The notes: generated by a model from the letters alone, not told the origin. DNA of 18,319 nucleotides from JAAYBT01 sp964404395 (GCA_964404395.1 CAYOKA010000043.1:1-18319); one strand, 5' to 3'. Positions 8,280 to 14,740 are shown, numbered from the stretch's first letter. Made by a program: numbers and translations.

Positions 8280-9468
8280 AGATTGCTGTCCTCCTTTTTA
8301 ATTTCTCTATCAGCAAGGGCAGCACTTCGTATAGATCGCCGACAACACCGTAATGGGCTACCTTGAATATAGGTGCATTCTTATCCTTGTTAATGGCGAA
8401 AATACATTCCGCCGTATTCATGGACGCGGTAAACTGGACTGCCCCGGATATTCCACAGGTTATTATAAGCCTTGGCTTCACCGTCCTGCCGGAAAGCCCG
8501 ATCTGCCTGGTGTAAGGCGCCCATCCGGCCTCTACCAGAGGCCTTGTCACAGCCAGCTGCCCGCCCAGCAAATCTGTCAGCTCCTCCAGCAAAGAAAGAT
8601 CCTTTTGCTCCTTCAGGCCCCTGCCACCGGCGATAATGAACTCGGCATCCGATATAGAGGGCTGTTTTTCCTTGGGAATCACTTTAAGGACCTTAATGCT
8701 TGAGTTTAGAAGACCTTTATTTATATTCATTCTCTCCACAGCAGCATCTGCATTTCGGTAACAATCGGCTTTATCCATAACCTTGTATCTTACAGTGGCA
8801 AACTGCGGTCTGCTGTTTGGGGTAATAATCTGTGCCATGATGTTACCGCCGAAAGCGGGACGGATTTGCACGAGGTCGGTGTCATCCCTGATATCCAGCC
8901 GTGTACAATCGGCTGTCAAGCCTGTTCTGTATCTTACCGCTACTCTGGGGGCCAGTGATCTCCCAACGGAGGTGGCTCCAACGAGGACAATGGATGGTTT
9001 CACCTTGTTAATGCAGTCCTCAAAAACATTTGTATACATATCAGCTTTGTAATACCTCAATTGCTCGTCATCATAGGCAAGTACCCTGTCGACGCCGTAA
9101 TTCAGGAGATTTTCCGCTTCCTCCATTATACCGCTACCCATGATAGTACAATAGACTGGATGCTGTATCTTGGATGCAAGCTCCCTGGCTTTTCCTATCA
9201 ACTCCAGAGTGACAGGGTGGACGACGCCGTCTATATGCTCAGCATATACCAGAATCCCCTTCCAATCATCCTTGTTAATATGTGCTCTGGCTTCATCTAT
9301 CAGTGTTATTGCATTTTGGGGACAGCTTTTGATACAGATGCGGCACATTCTGCAGGAAGCGTTTATTTCAACCTTCTGATCCTTTATCTCAAGGGCGCCG
9401 AAGGGACATGCTTCTATGCAGGTACCGCACAAATTACATTTCTTTTCATAAACGGCAAGGGTGGCCAT
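8269..9468 (-). CDS. etfA: Electron transfer flavoprotein alpha subunit with N-terminal ferredoxin domain (LctC)
   Basis: Large ETF subunit of the lactate dehydrogenase complex, 399 residues. Two [4Fe-4S] motifs open the protein: C11-x2-C14-x2-C17-x3-C21P and C39-x2-C42-x2-C45-x3-C49P; this ferredoxin module is absent from ordinary respiratory ETF and is typical of lct/Car-type complexes. The ETF domain follows, with GRSLAPRVAVRYRTGLTADC (about 169-188), RPAFGGN (203-209) and the FAD-binding QIGLSGRTVKP (322-332) through NAPIF and GVVGDL. At residue 346 a phenylalanine (GAVQF) stands where many ETFs have the flavin-contacting histidine of GAIQH. The start at 9468 has a GAGGAG site. The gene follows etfB by 32 bases and overlaps lctD by 11. 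Confidence 0.94.
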   Translation of the reverse strand: MATLAVYEKKCNLCGTCIEACPFGALEIKDQKVEINASCRMCRICIKSCPQNAITLIDEARAHINKDDWKGILVYAEHIDGVVHPVTLELIGKARELASKIQHPVYCTIMGSGIMEEAENLLNYGVDRVLAYDDEQLRYYKADMYTNVFEDCINKVKPSIVLVGATSVGRSLAPRVAVRYRTGLTADCTRLDIRDDTDLVQIRPAFGGNIMAQIITPNSRPQFATVRYKVMDKADCYRNADAAVERMNINKGLLNSSIKVLKVIPKEKQPSISDAEFIIAGGRGLKEQKDLSLLEELTDLLGGQLAVTRPLVEAGWAPYTRQIGLSGRTVKPRLIITCGISGAVQFTASMNTAECIFAINKDKNAPIFKVAHYGVVGDLYEVLPLLIEKLKRRTAIYAI

Positions 9469-9500
9469 ATCGTAATCTCCTCGATTCTATATTATGTTGC

Positions 9501-10289
9501 TTACAGGAACTTCAGCTCCTCCATGGTTATGAACATTTTTTCGGCAAGCTCCTCCGACTCATCCTCCCATATAATCTGACTGGTATTGGATTCCGGAGGG
9601 AAAATCCTTTCGACTCTGGTGGCTGAGCCGCTCAGACCATATTTATTCTCATCCTTGTCTGCGAAATCTTCCAGGCTCATGATATTTACAGCCCATTCCG
9701 AGGTCAGGAGCTTTTTCCTGAAGGAGGGGAGCCTTGGCTGCATAATATCCTTTTCAACCGTTATCAGACATGGATAAATCAATTCTACTATCTCAGTGCT
9801 GTCAGCCATATCCTGTGCAACAATGATACTTTTTCCTGTTATGCTTTCAATTGACTTCACCCACGCCACATGGGGCATTCCCAGGTATTCGGCGAGAGCC
9901 GGGCCGACCTGTGCAGTATCGCCGTCGGTAGTTTGCTTTCCGCATAAAATGATATCAAAATTGCCTATTGCCCGAATTCCCTGTGAAAGGGTGTAGGAGG
10001 TTGCAAGCACATCTGCTCCGGCAAATTTCCTGTCTGAAAATATGTATCCCTCATCGGCTCCCATCATGTAGGCTTCCTTTATGATACTCTCTGCCTGAAG
10101 CGGTCCCATGGTGACAACGGTTATGCTGCCACCTAATTTTTCCTTTATCCAAAGGGCAGTTTCCAAAGCGTACAAATCATAAGAATTCATTTTGCTTTCT
10201 ATTCCATCCCTCTTTAAAACTCCCGTTTTTTCGTCCACCTCAACCTTGGTTGTACCTGGCACCTGCTTTATACAGATAAGAACCTTCAT
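9501..10289 (-). CDS. etfB: Electron transfer flavoprotein beta subunit, bifurcating type (LctB)
   Basis: Small ETF subunit, 262 residues, partner of EtfA. The N-terminus MKVLICIKQVPGT is family-typical. The segment KQTTDGDTAQVGP (118-130) is the pattern of bifurcating ETFs that carry FAD, rather than AMP, in the beta subunit; MNSYDLYALE (34-43) corresponds to the second conserved flavin-site loop. In the complex this FAD is the site where electrons from lactate and ferredoxin are combined for NAD reduction (known for the A. woodii enzyme; inferred here). The ATG at 10289 has an AAGGAAGGA site. It is the first structural gene, with its own promoter and operator candidate in the gap after lctA. 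Confidence 0.94.
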   Translation of the reverse strand: MKVLICIKQVPGTTKVEVDEKTGVLKRDGIESKMNSYDLYALETALWIKEKLGGSITVVTMGPLQAESIIKEAYMMGADEGYIFSDRKFAGADVLATSYTLSQGIRAIGNFDIILCGKQTTDGDTAQVGPALAEYLGMPHVAWVKSIESITGKSIIVAQDMADSTEIVELIYPCLITVEKDIMQPRLPSFRKKLLTSEWAVNIMSLEDFADKDENKYGLSGSATRVERIFPPESNTSQIIWEDESEELAEKMFITMEELKFL

Positions 10290-10317
10290 ATCATCATTCC
10301 TTCCTTTATCGGCCTAG

Positions 10318-10328
10318 TGGTCAGACCG
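10318..10328 (-). promoter_or_regulatory. FadR-type operator-like site upstream of etfB
   Basis: The minus-strand 11-mer CGGTCTGACCA matches the FadR-family operator pattern TGGTCNGACCA at all but one fixed position. The core GGTCNGACC is a perfect palindrome. It lies 28 bases before the etfB start and just downstream of the predicted promoters, a position suited to repression. Binding by the adjacent FadR-family regulator is inference. Confidence 0.55.
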
Positions 10329-10343
10329 TGAAAATCTTAATCT

Positions 10344-10388
10344 ATTAAATCGTCGGCCTGATTATCTAACAAATAGTGATTGCGTCAA
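10344..10388 (-). promoter_or_regulatory. Promoter candidates of the etfB-etfA-lctD-larA operon
   Basis: Minus strand: TTGACG (10383-10388), 16 bases, GATAAT (10361-10366), each hexamer one base off consensus. A second overlapping pair is TTGTTA (10367-10372), 17 bases, TTTAAT (10344-10349). Either would place transcription just upstream of or into the operator-like site. The first -35 begins directly after the lctA stop codon. Confidence 0.5.
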
Positions 10389-11087
10389 TTAACGTATTTC
10401 GCGGACAAAGCTCAAATGCGTGTTCATTATCTCTGTTGCCCGGTGTACATTTTTCTCTCTGATTGCATTTACAATATCGGTGTGCTGAGCCAGTAATACC
10501 TTTGCATTGTTTTCGTCCTTAAGTATCTTCGCCCTGTTGAATTTAACCGAGCTTTCAAATAAATAGGCTGTACATTCGGCTGCTTTTATGAGTATATAGT
10601 TGTTTGTCAGATTAAATAATGTCTTATGAAATTCCACATCCGCTTCAGCGCCCACTACTGTATCGTTTTTCTCCAAGGCGTCCTTCATTTTAGCCAGCGT
10701 ACACTGTAATAAGGCCAGCCCCTGATCATCAGCTATCATGGCAGCCAGACTTACCGCTTCTATTTCTATGAGCTTTCTGAAATCAAGAAGGTCAGTTTCC
10801 ATACTATCGTTCGAAACAAGTAAAGGTGATATGGTGTTTATAAAAGGACCAATGTTCAGATCGGTTATAAAGGAGCCTTCACCCGGTCTGACTTCAATAA
10901 GGCCAATAATCTCCATGGCACTAAAGGCTTCGCGGATCGATGCCCGACTCACTTGAAACATTTCAGCAAGGGTTCGCTCAGGGGGCAGCTTCTCGCCGAC
11001 CTTCAGCTTGCCGTGCTTAATCATATCAATGAATTGTCCTATTATGTATTGATATATTTTTTTCATGCTGATAGGGGTTACGTTCAT
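10389..11087 (-). CDS. lctA: FadR-family (GntR superfamily) lactate operon regulator (LctA/LldR-like)
   Basis: DNA-binding regulator of 232 residues. The N-terminal winged helix-turn-helix (about 10-75) has GEKLPPERTLAEMFQVSRASIREAFSAM in two parts around residues 31-58, then the wing VRPGEGSFI. The C-terminal FCD ligand-binding domain keeps the metal-site set D150-x3-H154, H202 and H224. It heads the lct operon, so it is the likely lactate sensor, comparable to LctA of A. woodii and LldR. The ATG at 11087 has a perfect AGGAGGTG ribosome site 4 bases upstream. An operator-like site overlaps its own transcription start, which predicts autorepression. The actual ligand is not shown by sequence. 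Confidence 0.9.
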   Translation of the reverse strand: MNVTPISMKKIYQYIIGQFIDMIKHGKLKVGEKLPPERTLAEMFQVSRASIREAFSAMEIIGLIEVRPGEGSFITDLNIGPFINTISPLLVSNDSMETDLLDFRKLIEIEAVSLAAMIADDQGLALLQCTLAKMKDALEKNDTVVGAEADVEFHKTLFNLTNNYILIKAAECTAYLFESSVKFNRAKILKDENNAKVLLAQHTDIVNAIREKNVHRATEIMNTHLSFVREIR

Positions 11088-11109
11088 AATTCACCTCCTG
11101 GTGGTATGG

Positions 11110-11120
11110 TGGCCTGACCA
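11110..11120 (-). promoter_or_regulatory. FadR-type operator-like site at the lctA transcription start
   Basis: On the plus strand this is TGGCCTGACCA, matching TGGTCNGACCA with one mismatch; the minus-strand reading is TGGTCAGGCCA. It begins 2 bases after the -10 box, so a bound protein would cover the transcription start. It shares GGYCTGACCA with the site before etfB. Confidence 0.6.
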
Positions 11121-11122
11121 GT

Positions 11123-11151
11123 ATTATAGCACCTTCATAAATGTATTGCAA
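11123..11151 (-). promoter_or_regulatory. Extended -10 promoter of lctA
   Basis: Minus strand: TTGCAA (11146-11151), 17 bases, perfect TATAAT (11123-11128), preceded by TG to give the extended TGCTATAAT. Start of transcription is expected near 11115-11117, inside the operator-like site. This is one of the strongest promoter matches in the window. Confidence 0.7.
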
Positions 11152-11337
11152 GCCTTGGAATCTTACGCTTTATCTTGTGATATAATTTCAATAACCGATG
11201 AGGAGTATAACAGGATCTTGAAACAATATCCAAACACTATTGATGTTTCTTAATCTAATATCGAGCATCTCTATGCAAAAAAAGGAAATAAAAAATCTGC
11301 CCACGTTTACTTGACACCAACTATCTGCCCCTTCAGA
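11152..11337. other. Intergenic stretch between the lctA promoter and infC promoter
   Basis: No confident gene. A plus-strand frame ends at 11253 with a protein-like tail (SITDEEYNRILKQYP); with no credible start or ribosome site it may be a gene remnant or chance. A TTGACA at 11311-11316 has no good -10 at usual spacing. Confidence 0.3.
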
Positions 11338-11366
11338 TTGATATTTCACTCAATTCATAGTATGAT
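11338..11366 (+). promoter_or_regulatory. Sigma-A-like promoter of infC
   Basis: TTGATA (11338-11343), 17 bases, TATGAT (11361-11366); each is one base from consensus. Transcription should begin near 11373, leaving a leader of only about 30 bases. An inverted repeat ATAGTAT-GATT-ATACTAT (11357-11374) covers the -10 box and start and could be an operator. Confidence 0.6.
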
Positions 11367-11403
11367 TATACTATAGCATTATAAAATTATGGAGGTGTCT
11401 AAT

Positions 11404-11925
11404 ATTAGAAAAAGAGAACCGTTATTGAATGAGGGAATCAGAGATAAGGAAGTACGTCTTATTGATGTGGATGGGTCCATGATTGGCATAGTGCCCATAG
11501 AAGAGGCGCAGAGGCTGGCGGATTCCAAAAACCTGGATTTGGTGGTAATAGCAACAAATGCCACACCAACTGTGTGTAGAATCACCGATTACAGCAAAAA
11601 TGCTTTTGAGCAGGCCAAAAGACGGAAGGAAGCAAAGAAGAAGCAAAAGCAAATAGCTCTCAAGGAGGTAAGATTGTCTCCAACGATTGAGGAACATGAT
11701 TTCGAATTCAAGATGAAAAATGCCTATAAATTCTTGCAGAGTGGGAACAAGGTAAAGGTAAGTATTAGGTTCAAAGGCAGAGAAATGAGATACACATCAA
11801 CAGGCCAGGAAGTGCTTGCCAAATTCGCCGAAGCGGTAAAAGAAGTCGGAACTATCGAAAAACAGCCCAGGCTTGAAGGAAGAAGCATGACAATGATATT
11901 GATTCCCGTGACGGCTCCTAAGTAG
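11404..11925 (+). CDS. infC: Translation initiation factor IF-3, solitary divergent copy with AUU start
   Basis: IF-3 binds the 30S subunit and checks start codon and initiator tRNA. Both domains are present: the N-terminal domain (LLNEGIRDKEVRLID...), the basic linker KRRKEAKKKQKQ, and the C-terminal domain with KEVRLSPTIEEHDF and VRFKGRE-like SIRFKGREM. The family start is rebuilt as ATT at 11404, six bases after a GGAGGTG ribosome site (11391-11397), giving 173 residues. An in-frame ATG at 11389 lies upstream of and overlaps that site and is unlikely to be used. AUU is the known self-regulating start of infC. Unusually, rpmI and rplT do not follow. The usually strong PNAxPPVCRIMDYGK motif reads TNATPTVCRITDYSK. 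It may therefore be a second, specialised IF-3; whether another infC exists cannot be seen here. Confidence 0.9.
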   Translation: MRKREPLLNEGIRDKEVRLIDVDGSMIGIVPIEEAQRLADSKNLDLVVIATNATPTVCRITDYSKNAFEQAKRRKEAKKKQKQIALKEVRLSPTIEEHDFEFKMKNAYKFLQSGNKVKVSIRFKGREMRYTSTGQEVLAKFAEAVKEVGTIEKQPRLEGRSMTMILIPVTAPK

Positions 11926-12000
11926 TATATGATTTAGATGGTTCGCCCGTATATACTTAAAATCGGCTTGCAATAGGCTAAGTATTTATAATATAATGAC

Positions 12001-12026
12001 TAGCGGCTACAGTAATGCAGCCGCTA
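12001..12026. terminator. Hairpin between convergent infC and nagB
   Basis: Arms TAGCGGCT (12001-12008) and AGCCGCTA (12019-12026) pair perfectly, with two further pairs around a GTAA loop. On the plus strand the tail is A-rich, not U-rich; on the minus strand the tail GTCATTATATTATAA is only moderately U-rich. Its place between two converging genes suggests a terminator, mainly for nagB, but the tail is poor. A 12-bp palindrome GCTTTGCAAAGC lies nearby at 12054-12065. Confidence 0.35.
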
Positions 12027-12068
12027 AAAAAGACTCCGGCGAGTAGCGCTGGAAGCTTTGCAAAGCCA

Positions 12069-12881
12069 TTACAGGCCGTAGTTTTGCTTAAGCTTTTCTA
12101 CATGCATGTAGTGTTCTAAATTTTGTAGCTTTGAAGCAGCTGCCTTATCAAGCGCAACAGTGGTTCCTCCGGCATACAATTGTATTGCCGAAGAGGTTAT
12201 CTGTGAGGTAACAGGACCTTCAATGCATTTTGCGACCACATTGGCCTTATTTACTCCACTTGCAATCATAAGTATGTTTTTCGAATCCAGAATTGTTCCA
12301 ATTCCCATTGTAATTGCAAAATGTGGCATCTTATCTTTTTCAACTCCCGCTTTTTTATAGAAGCTTTCATAATTGTCAGAGAGAGTTTGTGGTGACAATG
12401 CCTGGACGCTTGTTCTGGATGCCAATGATGTACCGGGCTCGTTGAAGCCCCAATGCCCATCGCCTCCGATACCCAGCAGCTGCAAATCGATGCCACCAGC
12501 TCTTTTAATCTCTTCTTCATACCTAACACAGAAGCCGTGTGGATCCTTTGAAAGTCCGTCGGGAATATGTACATTTTCTTTCTTTATATTGATATGCTTG
12601 AAGAGCTCTTCATGCATAAATCTCGCATAGCTCTGATCAGACTCATAAGGTACATCAGGATTAATTCCTATGCCGTAGTACTCATCAAGATTGAAAGTCC
12701 TGACATGAGAAAAGTCCAGCCCTTCATTGTGCATTCTTATAAGCTCCCGATAAGTACCTATGGGAGTACCTCCTGTGGCCAGACCGAGGACACAGTCAGG
12801 TTTTGACTTCACAAGGCCACCAATCACAGACGCTGCATATGCGCTCATTTCCTCATAACTTTCTCTCACAATTATATCCAT
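12069..12881 (-). CDS. nagB: Glucosamine-6-phosphate deaminase NagB
   Basis: Converts glucosamine-6-phosphate to fructose-6-phosphate and ammonia, linking amino-sugar use to glycolysis; cytosolic. The protein has 270 residues (E. coli NagB 266). Visible motifs are the phosphate-binding GLATGGTPIGTY (33-44), FNLDEYYG with D66 (equivalent of E. coli D72), and DGHWGFNEPG with D141, H143 and E148 at the same numbers as the E. coli catalytic residues. I chose the ATG at 12881 because AGGAGG lies 7 bases upstream and the family starts there; the frame is open 51 bases further but with no family support. No nagA or sugar transporter adjoins it. It follows a MATE gene but has its own promoter. Confidence 0.93.
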   Translation of the reverse strand: MDIIVRESYEEMSAYAASVIGGLVKSKPDCVLGLATGGTPIGTYRELIRMHNEGLDFSHVRTFNLDEYYGIGINPDVPYESDQSYARFMHEELFKHINIKKENVHIPDGLSKDPHGFCVRYEEEIKRAGGIDLQLLGIGGDGHWGFNEPGTSLASRTSVQALSPQTLSDNYESFYKKAGVEKDKMPHFAITMGIGTILDSKNILMIASGVNKANVVAKCIEGPVTSQITSSAIQLYAGGTTVALDKAAASKLQNLEHYMHVEKLKQNYGL

Positions 12882-12918
12882 AAATGCCTCCTGATTTTTT
12901 GGATTTCTTATTCTCCTT

Positions 12919-12948
12919 ATTATACATTTCATATATATTTCATTTCAA
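12919..12948 (-). promoter_or_regulatory. Sigma-A-like promoter of nagB
   Basis: Minus strand: TTGAAA (12943-12948), 18 bases, perfect TATAAT (12919-12924), in an AT-rich 92-base gap between the MATE gene and nagB. Leader length would be about 30 bases. Confidence 0.5.
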
Positions 12949-12973
12949 TATTTTTCATGATATTTTATTTTTT

Positions 12974-14314
12974 TTACCCCAGTTTATATTTAGTCAGCCA
13001 TTTTCCGGAGCGGAAGCGGGCGATAAAAAAGCTCATTCGACAAATCCAATCCAGTATCATGGATATCCAAACACCGATTGCACCCCAACCTACCCTCAAG
13101 CCAAGTATATAGCTGAAAAAGACACGAAATACCCACATGGAGGCAATAGAAACGACCATCGTGAATTTAACGTCATTTGCAGCGCGAAGTGCATTCGGAA
13201 GCGTAAAGGATGCGGGCCAGAACAGCATGGCGCATACTCCGTGAATGAGTGCCAGTATCGCTGCAAGATGGAGCGTTTCATCAGAAAGATTATATATGCG
13301 CAGCAATGGCCGTAATAAGACTATTATAAGTATATTAACTGCGATGGTTAATACATAAGTGATTTTCATAAGCTTTTTGGTATAGTATTTTGCTCCGTCG
13401 AAATCCCGTGCACCAATACAATGCCCCACTACAGTTATCATTGCAAGGCTCATGGCCTGTCCGGGGAGATTGCCAAAGTGACCCAGATTGTTGGCTACTG
13501 CAGTTGCGGCAATCTGCATGGTGCCAAAAAACGCAATAATGCTTGTAACTATCACACGCCCCAGCTGGAATATGCTGTTTTCCAAGCCGCTGGGAATGCC
13601 GATAAACAATATTCTACGAATCGTTCCGAAGTCTGGGATGAAGTTCTTGAGCTTTATGTGCACCTCTCTACGGGAATCCGCTAAAAGCCTGAGTAGCATA
13701 ACCGCACCCACTGCGCGTGCTATGAGGGTCGGGATAGCAACTCCTTCCACACCCATATTAAGCCCATAGACACATATGGCATTGCCACCTATGTTTATGA
13801 TGTTGGTGGCAAGTGAAGCAAACATGGATATGCTGGAATTACCCATTGCTCTGAAAAGAGCGGCACATGCATTGTAGAGTGCAAGAAAGGGATAGGATAA
13901 TGCGGAAATCCCAAAATAGATTATTGCATTGCTCATCACTGCATCATCTATACTGCCGAACAGCAAACGAAGCAGCTGGGCGCGCGCTACAAGAGACAAA
14001 ATCATAACGACAATAGATATGAAAAAAGTGATAATTAGCAGCTGATTTGCCGAAAGGCAGGCCTTATCCCGCCGCTGTGCACCTATGAGCTGACTTGTTA
14101 CAACCGCGCCGCCTGTTGCCAGTGCTGCAAAGATATTAATCAGAAGCACACTAATCATATCAACAAGTGATACACCTGACACAGCGGCCTCGCCCACTGC
14201 CGAGACCATTATCGTATCCGCAATTCCTACCGAAACTGCCAGTGCCTGTTCAATAATCAGCGGTACTATAAGCTTTTTTAAATCAGTATTTGTGAACTCT
14301 ATCCTTGATTCCAT
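12974..14314 (-). CDS. MATE family efflux transporter
   Basis: Cation-coupled antiporter of the MatE family, 446 residues, with about twelve membrane segments arranged as two related halves. Family features include LIVPLIIEQALAVSVGIAD followed by TIMVSAVGE in the first helix, GGAVVTSQLIGA in the second, and ALFRAMGNSSISM near residue 150; the second half repeats the pattern (IGIPSGLENSIFQLGRVI). Substrate is unknown: such proteins export drugs, peptides or metabolites and are often over-annotated as multidrug pumps. The ATG at 14314 has no Shine-Dalgarno sequence. A TATACT -10 box ends only 6 bases before it, so the mRNA may be leaderless. No neighbour indicates a substrate. Confidence 0.9.
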   Translation of the reverse strand: MESRIEFTNTDLKKLIVPLIIEQALAVSVGIADTIMVSAVGEAAVSGVSLVDMISVLLINIFAALATGGAVVTSQLIGAQRRDKACLSANQLLIITFFISIVVMILSLVARAQLLRLLFGSIDDAVMSNAIIYFGISALSYPFLALYNACAALFRAMGNSSISMFASLATNIINIGGNAICVYGLNMGVEGVAIPTLIARAVGAVMLLRLLADSRREVHIKLKNFIPDFGTIRRILFIGIPSGLENSIFQLGRVIVTSIIAFFGTMQIAATAVANNLGHFGNLPGQAMSLAMITVVGHCIGARDFDGAKYYTKKLMKITYVLTIAVNILIIVLLRPLLRIYNLSDETLHLAAILALIHGVCAMLFWPASFTLPNALRAANDVKFTMVVSIASMWVFRVFFSYILGLRVGWGAIGVWISMILDWICRMSFFIARFRSGKWLTKYKLG

Positions 14315-14320
14315 TCATAT

Positions 14321-14349
14321 AGTATATAGTAGAAAAAATACAACTGCAA
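14321..14349 (-). promoter_or_regulatory. Promoter candidate of the MATE gene, possibly giving a leaderless mRNA
   Basis: Minus strand: TTGCAG (14344-14349), 17 bases, TATACT (14321-14326). The -35 is weak (3 of 6) and the -10 good (5 of 6). Six bases (14315-14320) separate the -10 box from the ATG, so transcription would start at or next to the start codon. Confidence 0.4.
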
Positions 14350-14379
14350 ACATCAGGCGTGACAATATAGCTTTATAAA

Positions 14380-14590
14380 TCAGCTAAAGGCTAATAATAA
14401 GAGGCTTGTCTTTTTCCTTTCGTAGCTACAACCCAGCGCATGTGAACGGGATTTATCCGCGATGTAAAACCTGTCGAAGATTTCTTCGATTTGATCTTCA
14501 GCAATTCCCACTCCGGTATTGGTAAGGTCATTTATCAGCTTTGATATCCTTTCTGACCGCCCCTTTGCATTATACCATAGTAATCCTTTA
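14380..14590 (-). pseudogene. Remnant of a sensor histidine kinase
   Basis: On the minus strand a frame from about 14590 to the TGA at 14380-14382 encodes GRSERISKLINDL, then NTGVGIAEDQIEEIFDRFY and ADKSRSHALG. The first piece resembles the end of a HisKA dimerisation domain; the second is the G1 box and F-box of a HATPase domain (DxGxGI...IFxRFYRxDKSRS). The long segment that should separate them, including the N box, is missing. The frame also loses homology just where the G2 box (GGTGLGL) should come, reading GCSYERKK instead. There is no start codon or ribosome site in context. This is a decayed gene with an internal deletion and a lost C-terminus; it is a different kinase from the intact one at 15219. 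Confidence 0.65.
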
Positions 14591-14618
14591 ATAAACCTGA
14601 AATGCTTTACGGCTTTTC

Positions 14619-14698
14619 TTTATAAAATCTTAATATGAAAAGACTGTATCTTAGCATTATGTTTATAAAAGTATAATGCATTTTTATACAATCTTAAT
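14619..14698 (+). promoter_or_regulatory. Three phased direct repeats and promoter-like region upstream of the kdp-type operon
   Basis: TTTATAAAATCTTAAT (14619-14634) and TTTATACAATCTTAAT (14683-14698) differ at one of 16 positions. A third, degenerate copy TTTATAAAAGTATAAT (14662-14677) lies between. Starts are 43 and 21 bases apart, near whole helical turns. The middle copy ends in a perfect TATAAT with a poor -35, as in activator-dependent promoters. Direct repeats of this kind are typical binding sites of OmpR/PhoB-family regulators, and such a regulator is encoded downstream; this link is inference. Confidence 0.5.
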
Positions 14699-14740
14699 GT
14701 TTGAAACAGTAGAATAGTAAATATTGCAATTCACAAGAAG

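Noticed and set aside
9061..9579. Plus-strand open frame of 172 codons antisense to etfA/etfB
   Set aside because: Shadow of strongly conserved ETF genes; composition is not protein-like and no start context is present.
10350..10362. Third operator-like GGCCTGATTA upstream of etfB
   Set aside because: Only one half resembles the FadR-type site; the second half does not match, so it was not counted.
11065..11253. Short plus-strand frame upstream of infC with a protein-like C-terminal part
   Set aside because: It overlaps the lctA start, operator and promoter and has no ribosome site; at most the last 30 codons could be a gene remnant, which I cannot identify.
11311..11316. Perfect TTGACA upstream of infC
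   Set aside because: No acceptable -10 lies 16-18 bases downstream; TTGATA-N17-TATGAT at 11338-11366 is the better promoter.
12054..12065. Perfect 12-bp palindrome GCTTTGCAAAGC near the end of nagB
   Set aside because: It has no loop, partner copy or promoter context; chance occurrence is likely.
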